64,000 nt of DNA from an uncultured Lachnospiraceae bacterium (GTDB lineage: Bacteria > Bacillota > Clostridia > Lachnospirales > Lachnospiraceae), in NCBI GenBank assembly GCA_949471785.1, contig CASWRE010000013.1, positions 1 through 64,000 on the forward strand. The letters are read 5' to 3'. Position 1 is the first letter of the stretch. The number at the start of each line of letters is the position of its first letter. A program made the position numbers and the translations under genes. Of the stretch, positions 42,442-51,467 are shown one piece after another. The notes under the pieces were generated by a model. That model made no database searches and was not told the origin of the DNA. It saw only the letters and a program-made list of their open reading frames with translations.

Positions 42442-45380
42442 TGAACATCCAAAAAACAGCAGGCGGCCAGATTGTGCCGGAAACTTATGAGGTACGGCTC
42501 ACGGAGCAGATCGAGGACATTCATGCCGGAGGGACTTTGCTGCGCCATAAGAAAACCGGCGCCCGCATTCTGCTTCTGGAAAACGATGACGACAACAAAG
42601 TATTCACCGTGGGCTTCCGTACCCCGCCCAAAAACAGTACCGGCGTGGCCCATATTCTGGAGCATTCCGTACTGTGCGGTTCCAGGAATTTTCCGCTGAA
42701 AGATCCCTTTGTGGAGCTGGTAAAAGGTTCCCTGAATACGTTTCTGAACGCCATGACCTATCCGGACAAGACCATTTATCCGGTGGCCAGCTGTAACGAC
42801 CAGGATTTTCAGAATCTGATGCATGTGTACATGGACGCGGTATTCTATCCGAATATTTATGACAGAGAAGAAATTTTCCGTCAGGAGGGGTGGAGCTATC
42901 AGCTGGAATCGGTGGACGCGCCTCTGAAATATAACGGTGTGGTGTATAATGAAATGAAAGGGGTATTTTCTTCCGCCGAGGAGTTTCTGAACCGGGAAAT
43001 TTTTAATTCCCTGTTTCCGGATACGCCCTACGGCGTGGAATCCGGCGGCGACCCGGCCTGCATCCCGGAGCTCGACTATGAGGAATTCCTGGATTTCCAC
43101 AGGAGCTATTACCATCCGTCCAATTCTTATATCTATCTGTACGGCGATATGGATATGAATGAGAAGCTGCGCTGGCTGGATGAGGCTTATCTGAGCAAAT
43201 TTGAGGAGCGTCCGGTGGATTCCGCTATCCCGGCTCAGAAGCCTTTTGATAAACGGGTGGAAAAAGAGATCGCCTATCCGGTACTGGATTCTGACCCCCT
43301 GGAGCAGAACAGCTACCTGACTTACAATCTGGTTGTGGGCAGCGGGCTGGATGTGGAACTGAATCTGGCCATGCAGATTCTGGATTATGTGCTTTTGTCC
43401 GCCCCGGGAGCGCCCGTCAAACAGCGCCTGCTGGATGAGGGGATCGGCAAGGATGTGAGCAGCAGTTACGAGGACGGGATTTTGCAGCCGTTTTTCTCTA
43501 TTGTGGCGAAAAATGCCGATGCTGCTGATAAGGAACGCTTTCTGGCGCTCATTCAGGAGGAGCTGGAGAAGATTTGTGACGAGGGTATTCCCGAGAAGGC
43601 CATCGCCTCCGGGATCAATTACTTTGAATTTCGTTTCCGCGAGGCGGATTTTGCCTCTTATCCCAAGGGACTGATCTATGGCATGGATACCTTTGACAGC
43701 TGGCTATACGACGACGGAGCGCCTTTCAGTTATCTGAAACAGTTGGAAATCTTTGCCGGCCTGCGCGAGAAAGCAAAGGAAGGATACTTCGAATCTCTGA
43801 TCCGGAAATATTTTCTGGAAAACACGCACAGCTCTGTGCTGGTCAGCGTACCGGAACGGGGGCTGGAGGTGAAGAAGGAGAAAGAACGTGAGAAGGCTAT
43901 GGCGGCCAAAAAGGCCGGTATGTCCCGGAAAGAGCTGGAAGAACTGGCGGCGGGCACCAAACATCTGGAAGAGTACCAGGACGAGGAGGATTCCTCAGAG
44001 GTCAAAGCCTGTATCCCTCTTCTACGGCGATCGGATATCCGCAGGGAAGCCAGAAAGCTGTACAATACGGAACATGTAGTGGATGGGGTCAAAGTGCTGC
44101 AGCACGACGTTTTTACCAACGGTATCGCATATCTGCAGCTTCTGTTTGATACCAGCCGGGTACCGGATGAACTGATTCCCTACATGGGGCTTTTAAAGTC
44201 CGTGCTGGGGTATATCGGTACGGAGCATTATACGTTCGGGGAGCTGTTCCATGAAATCAACGCCTCCTCGGGAGGTATTGCCTGTGGTATCCAGATTTTT
44301 AACGATGAGAAGGACGCGACGGGCTGCCGCAGGATGTTTGGCGTGAGGGCGAAATATCTCTACAGCCAGAGGGAATTTGTCTTTTCCATGATCCGGGAGA
44401 TTCTGCTTACTTCGAAACTGACAGATACCCGGAGATTGCACGAGATATTATCTCAGATCAAAGCGGAAAACCAGATGTCCCTGGCGGCGGTCGGCCATTC
44501 CACGGCGGTGCTGCGGGCAAATTCCTACTATTCGGCCATGGCAGGATTCCAGGATCGTATCGGGGGCGTGGCCTATGCGCGCTTCATTAAGGATCTGGAA
44601 GAAAATTTTGAAGAGAAAAAATCTATGCTGGCGGATAATCTGCAGAAATTGATGAAAATGATTTTCCGTCCGGAGCTTTTGACTGTCAGCATCACGGCAG
44701 ACGCGGAAGGCTATGCCGGCCTGGACGGGGAGCTTCGCCGACTGTGCGGCGGGCTGTATGCCGACAAGGTGGATACAGGAAGCTTTGTCTGGGAGCCCGC
44801 ACGGAAGAATGAAGGGCTGAAAACAGCCGGACAGGTGCAGTACGTGGCCCGCTGCGGAAATTTCCGCAGAGCCGGATACGAATATACGGGAGCGCTGCGG
44901 ATTCTCAAGGTAATCATGAGCTACGATTATCTCTGGATGAATATCCGTGTCAAGGGAGGCGCTTACGGCTGTATGAACCTGTTCCGAAGAAACGGAGATA
45001 CCAGTTTTGTGTCTTATCGTGATCCCAACCTGAAAGAGACCGTGGCGGTCTTTGAGGGAGCGGCCGATTATGTGGCGCGTTTTGAGGCGGATGAGCGCAC
45101 CATGGATCAGTATGTGATCGGCGCAGTCAGCGACATGGATACGCCTCTCACCCCCAGCGCCAGGGGAGAAGTATCCTTAAATGCCTGGTTTTCGGGAATT
45201 ACGGAAGAGATGCTGCAAAAGGAGCGGGATCAGGTGCTTGCCGCCACGCCGGAGGATATACGCCGCCTGTCCGGGATGGTGAGAGCCGTTATGGATCAGG
45301 GGAATTTCTGTGTGGTAGGCAGCGAGACGGCTGTGGAGGAAAATGCCGGTTTGTTCGGCCAGGTGGAGAACCTGCTGTAA
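42438..45380 (+). CDS. M16C-family metallopeptidase (presequence-protease-like)
   Basis: A 980-residue zinc peptidase of the insulinase superfamily. The start ATG 42438 overlaps the previous stop, with AAAGGAG upstream; ATG 42441 is equally possible. The inverted zinc motif HILEH is His72-x-x-Glu75-His76, in context GVAHILEHSVLCGSRNFPLKDPF, and the downstream zinc Glu lies in the usual helical region around residues 150-170. Four roughly 240-residue domains and a charged helical hinge (residues ~475-515) match the PreP/M16C group. Such enzymes degrade peptides in a closed chamber. A cytosolic peptide-clearing role is likely. Upstream of era and recO, it may share a transcript with them. Confidence 0.92.
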   Translation: MMNIQKTAGGQIVPETYEVRLTEQIEDIHAGGTLLRHKKTGARILLLENDDDNKVFTVGFRTPPKNSTGVAHILEHSVLCGSRNFPLKDPFVELVKGSLNTFLNAMTYPDKTIYPVASCNDQDFQNLMHVYMDAVFYPNIYDREEIFRQEGWSYQLESVDAPLKYNGVVYNEMKGVFSSAEEFLNREIFNSLFPDTPYGVESGGDPACIPELDYEEFLDFHRSYYHPSNSYIYLYGDMDMNEKLRWLDEAYLSKFEERPVDSAIPAQKPFDKRVEKEIAYPVLDSDPLEQNSYLTYNLVVGSGLDVELNLAMQILDYVLLSAPGAPVKQRLLDEGIGKDVSSSYEDGILQPFFSIVAKNADAADKERFLALIQEELEKICDEGIPEKAIASGINYFEFRFREADFASYPKGLIYGMDTFDSWLYDDGAPFSYLKQLEIFAGLREKAKEGYFESLIRKYFLENTHSSVLVSVPERGLEVKKEKEREKAMAAKKAGMSRKELEELAAGTKHLEEYQDEEDSSEVKACIPLLRRSDIRREARKLYNTEHVVDGVKVLQHDVFTNGIAYLQLLFDTSRVPDELIPYMGLLKSVLGYIGTEHYTFGELFHEINASSGGIACGIQIFNDEKDATGCRRMFGVRAKYLYSQREFVFSMIREILLTSKLTDTRRLHEILSQIKAENQMSLAAVGHSTAVLRANSYYSAMAGFQDRIGGVAYARFIKDLEENFEEKKSMLADNLQKLMKMIFRPELLTVSITADAEGYAGLDGELRRLCGGLYADKVDTGSFVWEPARKNEGLKTAGQVQYVARCGNFRRAGYEYTGALRILKVIMSYDYLWMNIRVKGGAYGCMNLFRRNGDTSFVSYRDPNLKETVAVFEGAADYVARFEADERTMDQYVIGAVSDMDTPLTPSARGEVSLNAWFSGITEEMLQKERDQVLAATPEDIRRLSGMVRAVMDQGNFCVVGSETAVEENAGLFGQVENLL

Positions 45381-45409
45381 AACACAGCGGCCATGACAAA
45401 GGAAACAGT

Positions 45410-45446
45410 CTGTCCGGACAGAGGAAGAATCTGTTTGTCCGGACAG
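45410..45446. promoter_or_regulatory. Two palindromes TGTCCGGACA before era
   Basis: CTGTCCGGACAG (45410-45421) is a perfect 12-bp palindrome. A second copy of the 10-bp core is at 45436-45445, with centres exactly 25 bp apart. They lie in the 84-bp gap between the M16C gene and era, possibly as protein sites or small RNA hairpins. Confidence 0.45.
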
Positions 45447-45464
45447 GCTCAGAGGAGAAAATAC

Positions 45465-46370
45465 ATGGACAAACAGTTTAAGTCCGGTTATGCGGCGATC
45501 GTCGGCAGGCCGAATGTGGGGAAATCCACATTGATGAATCGGCTGATCGGCCAGAAGATTGCCATCACGTCCAATAAACCGCAGACGACCAGAAACCGAA
45601 TCCAGACCGTATATACCTGTGAGCGGGGACAGATCATTTTTCTGGATACGCCAGGTATCCACAAGGCCAAAAACAGGCTGGGCGAGTACATGGTGACGGC
45701 GGCGGAGCGCACTTTCGGGGACGCGGATGTGATTCTGTGGCTGGTAGAGCCGACGAGTTTCATAGGGGCCGGGGAGCGTCATATAGCGGAACTTCTGGCC
45801 TGCGCAAAAAAGCCGGTGGTGCTGGTGATGAATAAGGTGGACACGGTGAAGAAAGCAGATGTGCCGGGCTTTATGGACAGCTACCGGGCGGTCTATCCTT
45901 TCGATGAAATCCTTCCGGTGTCGGCTCTGCGGAACATCAACACGGACGTTGTTCTGGATGTGATTTTTCGGTATTTGCCCTACGGGCCGATGTATTTTGA
46001 CGAGGATACGCTGACGGATCAGCCCATGCGCCAGATTGTGGCGGAGGTCATCCGGGAAAAATCCCTTCATGCGCTGTCTGACGAGATTCCCCACGGGATC
46101 GCCGTAACAGTGGACAAAATGCGGGATCGCAAAAGCGGCGGCCTGACGGATATCGAGGCCACGATTGTCTGTGAGCGGGATTCCCACAAAGGAATTATCA
46201 TCGGCAGGCAGGGGGCCATGCTGAAAAAGATCGGGAGCAACGCCCGCTATGAGATCGAACGGATGCTGGAGCAGCAGGTGAATCTTAAGCTGTGGGTGAA
46301 AGTGCGCAGGGACTGGCGGGACAGCGATATCCAGATGAAAAATTTCGGATATAACAAGAAGGAATTGTAA
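45465..46370 (+). CDS. era: GTPase Era
   Basis: A 301-residue GTPase for 16S rRNA maturation and 30S assembly. The start follows AGAGGAG; an upstream in-frame extension is not supported. G1 is GRPNVGKST, G3 is DTPGIH, G4 is MNKVD and G5 is VSALR. The C-terminal KH domain has HKGIIIGRQGAMLKKIG. The order era-recO is common in Firmicutes. Confidence 0.98.
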   Translation: MDKQFKSGYAAIVGRPNVGKSTLMNRLIGQKIAITSNKPQTTRNRIQTVYTCERGQIIFLDTPGIHKAKNRLGEYMVTAAERTFGDADVILWLVEPTSFIGAGERHIAELLACAKKPVVLVMNKVDTVKKADVPGFMDSYRAVYPFDEILPVSALRNINTDVVLDVIFRYLPYGPMYFDEDTLTDQPMRQIVAEVIREKSLHALSDEIPHGIAVTVDKMRDRKSGGLTDIEATIVCERDSHKGIIIGRQGAMLKKIGSNARYEIERMLEQQVNLKLWVKVRRDWRDSDIQMKNFGYNKKEL

Positions 46371-46376
46371 GTTAGT

Positions 46377-47141
46377 ATGAGTGAGCCTTTGACTGTGACA
46401 GGGATCGTGCTGGCGGCCGCGCCGTCGGGCGAGTATGATAAGCGTCTGGTGCTTCTGACCAGGGAGCGGGGCCGGATCACGGCTTTTGCCCGGGGAGTGC
46501 GCCGGACCGGCAGCCCCATGATGGCGGCCGCCAATCCCTTCGTGTTCGGGCAGTTTGTAGTTTATGAGGGACGCACGGCCTACACGCTGGCTCAGGTTCA
46601 GGCGACGCATTATTTTACGGAGCTGGCGTCGGAGTTTCCGGGCGTGTATTATGGTTTCTATTTTCTGGAATTTGCCGATTACTATGGGAGAGAGGAAAAG
46701 CCGGAGAAAGATATGCTGAATCTGCTCTATCTGTCCTGTCGGGCTCTCGTCAATCCCCGTCTGGATAACCGGCTGATCCGCTGCATTTTCGAGCTTCGGG
46801 CCATGGTAATTAACGGCGAGTATCCCAACATATTTTCCTGTGCGCTCTGCGGATCGAAGGAAGGGCTGGGCGTCTACAGTGCTTCCAGAGGCGGCCTGAT
46901 CTGCCGCAACTGCCTGTCCGCCATGCCAAAGGAGGAGAGTGGAATAAGCGTGTGCGAGGCCCTGGTCTACACAATGCAGTTTGTGGCGTCCTGTGAAATG
47001 AAAAAACTGTTTACCTTTACCCTGGCAGACGAGGTTCTCAGAGAGTTTGAGATGGTCATGAGGCGTCATGTGGAACGATACACGGACAAGAAGTTTAAGA
47101 GCCTCGAAGTACTGGAGATGATGTTGGGACAGAGGGTATGA
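46377..47141 (+). CDS. recO: DNA repair protein RecO
   Basis: A 254-residue recombination mediator that loads RecA with RecR. The N-terminal OB-fold begins VTGIVLAAAPSGEYDKRLVLLTRERG and continues with FARGVRRTGSPMMAA. The C-terminal part has a zinc-finger-like set of cysteines (SCALCGSKEG and LICRNCL). It starts 6 nt after era. A terminator follows at 47151-47187. Confidence 0.96.
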   Translation: MSEPLTVTGIVLAAAPSGEYDKRLVLLTRERGRITAFARGVRRTGSPMMAAANPFVFGQFVVYEGRTAYTLAQVQATHYFTELASEFPGVYYGFYFLEFADYYGREEKPEKDMLNLLYLSCRALVNPRLDNRLIRCIFELRAMVINGEYPNIFSCALCGSKEGLGVYSASRGGLICRNCLSAMPKEESGISVCEALVYTMQFVASCEMKKLFTFTLADEVLREFEMVMRRHVERYTDKKFKSLEVLEMMLGQRV

Positions 47142-47150
47142 TCAGATACA

Positions 47151-47187
47151 TACGGCATTTCGCAGGAAGCGTATGCCGTACTTTTTT
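47151..47187 (+). terminator. Intrinsic terminator after recO
   Basis: TACGGCAT (47151-47158) and ATGCCGTA (47173-47180) form the stem, followed by C and six T. Confidence 0.85.
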
Positions 47188-47257
47188 GGATAATTGAAGA
47201 ATATGGCAGCCGCATATCGTTATCATAAGAAGAATGAAATTTTGAAAGGAGAATGCG

Positions 47258-47848
47258 ATGTTGTCTTTCGTTTACGGTGTCTGTTGTGTACTGCTTCCCT
47301 GCATACTGTGCGCTCTGTTTCTGCGCCGGGGGCTGCGCGGAAAGGCGTGGCGGTTTCACTTTATAGGGGTGATTCTGTTTTTGCTGATGCTTTTCGGTAT
47401 GTTTAGTATTACCGGGTTCGGCAGTGTCTGGGATATTGGCCGTTATGACGAGCTGATCCGCTGGGATGAGGTAAATACGGTTTTGTTCGGTTCTCAGGGA
47501 CGGATGACCTATGTCCTGAATATTTTTCTTTTTGTGCCTTTGGGCTTTCTGCTGCCTCTGATCTGGAAAGAGTATCGGAATATCGGTAAGGTCTTGTTGA
47601 CGGGGGCCGCGCTTTCTCTGATAATAGAGTGCAGCCAGCTTTTGAACCGCCGGACGACGGACGTGGACGATCTGCTGATGAATATTTTTGGAACGGTATG
47701 GGGCTTTTTTATCTGGGAATGCATGGGTCGTGTTTTGAAAAAGGTCAATGACCGGGCTGTTTCTCTGGCCCGGTGGGAGCCGGTCCTTTATCTGGCGCTG
47801 GCTTGTGCCGGTCAATTTTTCCTGTATAACTGGCGGCTGGCAGTGTGA
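47258..47848 (+). CDS. VanZ-family membrane protein
   Basis: A 196-residue protein with five hydrophobic segments and a GAAAGGAG ribosome binding site. VanZ-family features are NIFLFVPLGFLLPLI in the middle, then SLIIECSQLLNRRTTDVDDLLMN, the conserved E-x-x-Q-x4-R-x2-D-x2-D pattern. VanZ homologues give low-level teicoplanin resistance in enterococci, and their general role is unclear. No other glycopeptide-resistance genes are nearby, so this is probably an ordinary envelope protein. Confidence 0.9.
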   Translation: MLSFVYGVCCVLLPCILCALFLRRGLRGKAWRFHFIGVILFLLMLFGMFSITGFGSVWDIGRYDELIRWDEVNTVLFGSQGRMTYVLNIFLFVPLGFLLPLIWKEYRNIGKVLLTGAALSLIIECSQLLNRRTTDVDDLLMNIFGTVWGFFIWECMGRVLKKVNDRAVSLARWEPVLYLALACAGQFFLYNWRLAV

Positions 47849-47873
47849 GGCGTGATATAAGGAAAATTTAACG

Positions 47874-47902
47874 TTGCATATTGTCAGGACAGAGGTTATA
47901 AT
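47874..47902 (+). promoter_or_regulatory. Promoter of the lipoprotein gene at 47931
   Basis: TTGCAT (47874-47879), 17-bp spacer, TATAAT (47897-47902). Confidence 0.7.
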
Positions 47903-47930
47903 AACAAAGATTAGGCATGGAGGGATGAGG

Positions 47931-48647
47931 ATGATCAATAAAATCCTGGTTCTGATGCCCTTTCTTTTGCTTTTGCTGACGGGATGTGGTTCGGCCACCC
48001 GGGAAACGACACTGTCGCTCAGCAAAAAAGGTGTGCTTACCCAGACGATTGTGGAAGAGTGGGATCAGGATTATTACAATCAATCGGAATTGGAAAAAGA
48101 GATGGAGACGGCTGTGGAAGCCAATGCGAAAGTCACCATGAAGTCTTTTCGGATAAAAAATAAGACCGCTACGGCGACACTCGTATATGAGTCCGCCGAG
48201 GCTTACGCAGATTTCAACGGCGTCGCCTGTTTTTGGGGAACGGCAACCGAGGCGGTGGCGGCCGGATACAGTCTGGCCGGAGAATATCTGGACAGTAACG
48301 GCAATCAGGTGGATCTGACCACTATTTCGAACAGTGAAAAGCCTTATCATGTGATGATTCTGACGGAGCCCGTGCTGGTGGAGGTACCGGGGAAAATACT
48401 CTGTGCCAGCCCAGTGGTGGAGATCCGGGACGCCAAACATGCCAAAGTAACGATGGGGCGGGTATTTCCGGAGACCGCCACAGAGGAAAAGAGCGGGAGC
48501 GGCATTCCGGAGACGGGTCAGCCAGAGAAAGCCGGAAGTCAGACAGATACGTCCTCCTCCGAGAGCGCACAGGACGCGGCGGACAGTTCTGACGGGGACG
48601 GGCTGCAGCTCTGGCTGGACGAGCCGGCCTGTATCGTGTACCGATAG
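47931..48647 (+). CDS. Lipoprotein of unknown function
   Basis: A 238-residue lipoprotein. ATG 47931 is supported by GGAGG seven bases upstream. Lipobox LLLTGC places the lipidated cysteine near residue 19. The mature part begins with beta-rich sequence (TTLSLSKKGVLTQTIVEEWDQDYYN) and has an E-x-x-M-E-x-A helix. It ends with a low-complexity Ser/Glu/Gly linker (residues ~185-225) before a short hydrophobic tail. I do not recognise a family; the fold of the N-terminal 170 residues appears to be one domain. Confidence 0.8.
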   Translation: MINKILVLMPFLLLLLTGCGSATRETTLSLSKKGVLTQTIVEEWDQDYYNQSELEKEMETAVEANAKVTMKSFRIKNKTATATLVYESAEAYADFNGVACFWGTATEAVAAGYSLAGEYLDSNGNQVDLTTISNSEKPYHVMILTEPVLVEVPGKILCASPVVEIRDAKHAKVTMGRVFPETATEEKSGSGIPETGQPEKAGSQTDTSSSESAQDAADSSDGDGLQLWLDEPACIVYR

Positions 48648-48648
48648 T

Positions 48649-48678
48649 GCGTACAGAAAGCAGTCTGTACGCTTTTTT
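48649..48678 (+). terminator. Intrinsic terminator after the lipoprotein gene
   Basis: GCGTACAGA (48649-48657) and TCTGTACGC (48664-48672) form a perfect 9-bp stem with a 6-nt loop and six T. Confidence 0.92.
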
Positions 48679-48757
48679 AAAAGGAGTTTCCGGATCGGGG
48701 ATATGGATGCCCCATAGTAACCGTAAAAGTCAAAGGAATTAAGGAGGAGAAGTTCGT

Positions 48758-50152
48758 ATGGAAAAAACAATGGATAAGATCGTTGCGCTGGCGAAATCCA
48801 GGGGATTCGTGTACCCGGGTTCCGAGATTTACGGAGGTCTGGCCAACACATGGGATTATGGCAATCTGGGTGTGGAATTGAAAAATAATGTGAAACGGGC
48901 CTGGTGGAAAAAATTCGTGCAGGCCAATCCCTACAATGTGGGCGTGGACTGCGCGATTCTTATGAATCCCCAGACATGGGTGGCTTCTGGTCATCTGGGC
49001 GGTTTTTCCGATCCGCTGATGGACTGTAAGGAATGCCACGAACGTTTCCGCGCCGACAAGCTGATTGAGGATTTCTGCGAAGAGAAGGGGATTGCTCTGG
49101 AGGGTACGGTGGACGGCTGGTCCCAGGAACAGATGATGCAGTTTGTTGAGGAGCATCAGGTACCCTGTCCCACCTGCGGTAAGCACAATTTTACCGATAT
49201 CCGTCAGTTTAATCTGATGTTTAAGACTTTCCAGGGCGTGACCGAGGACGCCAAGAATACGGTGTACCTGCGTCCCGAGACGGCCCAGGGGATTTTCGTG
49301 AATTTCAAGAACGTCCAGCGCACTTCCAGGAAAAAGCTGCCTTTCGGCATAGCTCAGATCGGTAAATCTTTTCGTAATGAGATTACGCCGGGCAACTTTA
49401 CTTTCCGGACCAGGGAATTTGAGCAGATGGAGCTGGAATTTTTCTGTAAGCCGGACACGGATCTGGAATGGTTCGCCTATTGGAAAGAGTTCTGCCTGAA
49501 CTGGTTAAAGAGTCTGGGCCTCAAGGATGAGGAGATCCGCGCCAGAGATCATGAGCCGGAGGAATTGTCTTTCTACAGCAAAGCGACTACGGATGTGGAG
49601 TTTCTGTTCCCCTTCGGCTGGGGCGAGCTGTGGGGTATCGCGGACAGAACTGATTATGACCTGACCTGTCATCAGGACGTGTCGAAACAGGATTTGACTT
49701 ATTTCGACGACGCCACAGGCGAGCGTTACATTCCCTACGTGATTGAGCCCTCTCTGGGCGCCGACCGTATGGTTCTGGCTTTCCTTTGCAGCGCCTACGA
49801 TGAGGAAGTGCTGGATGCCGAGAAGAATGACGTCCGCACCGTACTGCATTTCCATCCGGCCATTGCTCCGGTGAAAATAGGCGTGCTACCCCTGTCTAAA
49901 AAGCTGGGTGAAGGCGCGCAGAAGATCTATGAGATGCTGGCGGAGGAGTACAACTGTGAGTACGATGACCGCGGCGCTATCGGTAAACGCTATCGCCGGC
50001 AGGATGAGATCGGTACACCGTTCTGTGTGACCTATGATTTTGATTCGGAGGAAGATCAGTCCGTGACGGTTCGCGACAGGGATTCCATGGAGCAGGAACG
50101 TGTGAAGATTGCGGATCTGCCCGCCTATTTTGCAGAGAAATTCAGATTCTGA
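48758..50152 (+). CDS. glyS: Glycyl-tRNA synthetase, single-chain class II type
   Basis: A 464-residue homodimeric glycyl-tRNA synthetase (GlyQS type), charging tRNA-Gly with glycine. Diagnostic segments are [22 protein letters not shown] at the N-terminus, [14 protein letters not shown] and [14 protein letters not shown] (motif 2 region), [14 protein letters not shown], and [14 protein letters not shown] (motif 3). The C-terminal anticodon-binding domain has [17 protein letters not shown]. The 79-nt gap after the preceding terminator is too short for a T-box leader. Confidence 0.98.
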   Translation: MEKTMDKIVALAKSRGFVYPGSEIYGGLANTWDYGNLGVELKNNVKRAWWKKFVQANPYNVGVDCAILMNPQTWVASGHLGGFSDPLMDCKECHERFRADKLIEDFCEEKGIALEGTVDGWSQEQMMQFVEEHQVPCPTCGKHNFTDIRQFNLMFKTFQGVTEDAKNTVYLRPETAQGIFVNFKNVQRTSRKKLPFGIAQIGKSFRNEITPGNFTFRTREFEQMELEFFCKPDTDLEWFAYWKEFCLNWLKSLGLKDEEIRARDHEPEELSFYSKATTDVEFLFPFGWGELWGIADRTDYDLTCHQDVSKQDLTYFDDATGERYIPYVIEPSLGADRMVLAFLCSAYDEEVLDAEKNDVRTVLHFHPAIAPVKIGVLPLSKKLGEGAQKIYEMLAEEYNCEYDDRGAIGKRYRRQDEIGTPFCVTYDFDSEEDQSVTVRDRDSMEQERVKIADLPAYFAEKFRF

Positions 50153-50219
50153 TTTGCAGATTTTTGCCGTTGACTTAACAGATTCTTAGGAATTAAAAAA
50201 TAAAATAGTAAAGTTCGGG

Positions 50220-50263
50220 CAGCTCCCGTTTGGTAGAATGACTATCGAACGGGAGCTGTTTTA
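50220..50263 (+). terminator. Intrinsic terminator after glyS
   Basis: CAGCTCCCGTT (50220-50230) and AACGGGAGCTG (50248-50258) form a perfect 11-bp stem, followed by TTTT. Confidence 0.85.
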
Positions 50264-50335
50264 CAGAGTAATTTGTAATCAGTCTGTTACAATAAAACCA
50301 TTCATATGTTTGTCGTGGGATTTAAAATTACATAA

Positions 50336-50364
50336 TTGCAGGCAAAATGGAAGTATGATAGTAT
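50336..50364 (+). promoter_or_regulatory. Promoter of the Rpn pseudogene
   Basis: TTGCAG (50336-50341), 17-bp spacer, TAGTAT (50359-50364), 30 bp before the ATG. Confidence 0.5.
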
Positions 50365-50393
50365 AAAAGTAAAGAAAGGCAGGTGGTGTAGCC

Positions 50394-51067
50394 ATGGGGA
50401 AAGAGAACCGTGAGCATAAGGATAGCTTTTTTGTGGATCTCTTTTATCAGGATGAAACGGCGAAAAAGAACTTACGAATGGACAGATACTTGTCCTTGGG
50501 GAGCATCAAAGTACAGTGAACCCTAATATGCCGTTGCGCTGCCTTCTGTATGTAGGAAGAGCCTTTGAACAGCTTGTGGATAAAAGCGCCCGGTACAGGA
50601 CGACACTTGTTAAGATACCGACACCGGAGTTTTACACTTTTTATAATGGGGAGAAAGAATTTCCATTAGAACAGGAATTGTCGCTGTCGGATGCGTTTAT
50701 GAATCTGCCAGGAAATAATTCTGTGGAGCTGAAGGTGAAGGTTATTAATATAAACGCGGATAAGGCACATAAAATAATAAAGAAATGTGGAATATTAAGA
50801 GAATACAGCCAGTTTATTGACACAGTAAGAAAATATTCCTCTGAAAAAGGGGCTATTAAAAAAGCAATAAAAGAATGTATTGACAGTGGGATATTGGCGG
50901 AATATCTGAAACGTAAAGGAAGCGAGGTGGAGAATATGCTGATTGCGGAGTATAGCTATGAGGAAGATATTCAAGTAAAGCAGCAAGAGGCCAGACAGCA
51001 GGGAATGGCTTTGGGCAGACAGCAGGGAATGATACAGGGAACAATTTGTACATTGCGGGATTGCTGA
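50394..51067 (+). pseudogene. Rpn-family (PD-(D/E)XK) nuclease gene with internal deletion and frameshift
   Basis: ATG 50394 opens with MGKENREHKDSFFVDLFYQD, the usual start of Rpn-family recombination-promoting nucleases. This frame then meets a stop at 50518. The family's middle part resumes in another frame at about 50486 as QILVLGEHQSTVNPNMPLR, continuing to 51067. Roughly 40 residues of the N-terminal domain, probably including catalytic positions, are missing at the junction near 50484. The 3' end (QQGMALGRQQGM) also looks shortened. Rpn genes are multicopy and mobile, so decay of one copy is common. The downstream half alone could give a 183-residue protein from ATG 50516. Confidence 0.75.
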
Positions 51068-51168
51068 TGATTATGATGACAGTGGTAGACGATAACCTGG
51101 AAACAGTCCGGGAGGCTTACAGGCAAAGCACGGAAAATCTGAAATCTTTCCGAAATGTTTCCGCAGTA

Positions 51169-51197
51169 TTGCAAGAGTGCGGCCTAAGGAGTATACT
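51169..51197 (+). promoter_or_regulatory. Promoter of the riboflavin-transporter transcript
   Basis: TTGCAA (51169-51174), 17-bp spacer, TATACT (51192-51197); transcription would begin just before the riboswitch. Confidence 0.65.
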
Positions 51198-51222
51198 TAC
51201 CCCAACAACTGAATAATGATAT

Positions 51223-51354
51223 ATCTTCAGGGCAGGGTGAGATTCCCGATTGGCGGTATAGTCCGCGAGCGTGAAAACGCAGGACTTGGCAGAGGTTCAA
51301 GTCAGGATTTGGTGCGATTCCAAAACCAACAGTATAGTCTGGATAGAAGAAGAT
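51223..51354 (+). ncRNA. FMN riboswitch (RFN element)
   Basis: The conserved blocks of the FMN aptamer are present in order: GGGCAGGGTGA, ATTCCCGA, GGCGGTATAGTCCGCGAGC, GATTTGGTGCGATTCC and CAACAGTATAGTCTGGAT. The closing P1 helix is ATCTTC (51223-51228) with GAAGAT (51349-51354). It precedes ribU and a terminator, so FMN would turn riboflavin uptake off. Confidence 0.96.
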
Positions 51355-51409
51355 GAATTCATATTATGCGGTATGCTGTTATTGTCATGCTGCTGTTTTG
51401 AATTTCCTG

Positions 51410-51450
51410 GCACCTGAATGGTATAGCGATTCAGGTGCTAATTTTTATTT
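51410..51450 (+). terminator. Expression-platform terminator of the FMN riboswitch
   Basis: GCACCTGAAT (51410-51419) and ATTCAGGTGC (51429-51438) form a perfect 10-bp stem, followed by TAATTTTTATTT. It ends 18 bp before the ribU start. Confidence 0.88.
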
Positions 51451-51467
51451 TCAGGAGGAAATGGTAT

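Noticed and set aside
45177..47069. 630-codon open frame on the minus strand
   Set aside because: It crosses the ends of the M16C gene, era and recO; all three are certain genes on the plus strand.
47258..47848. Glycopeptide resistance locus
   Set aside because: Only a VanZ-family protein is present, with no vanHAX or vanRS genes; the pairings nearby are housekeeping genes.
48679..48757. T-box leader for glyS
   Set aside because: Only 79 nt lie between the upstream terminator and the start codon, too short for a T-box.
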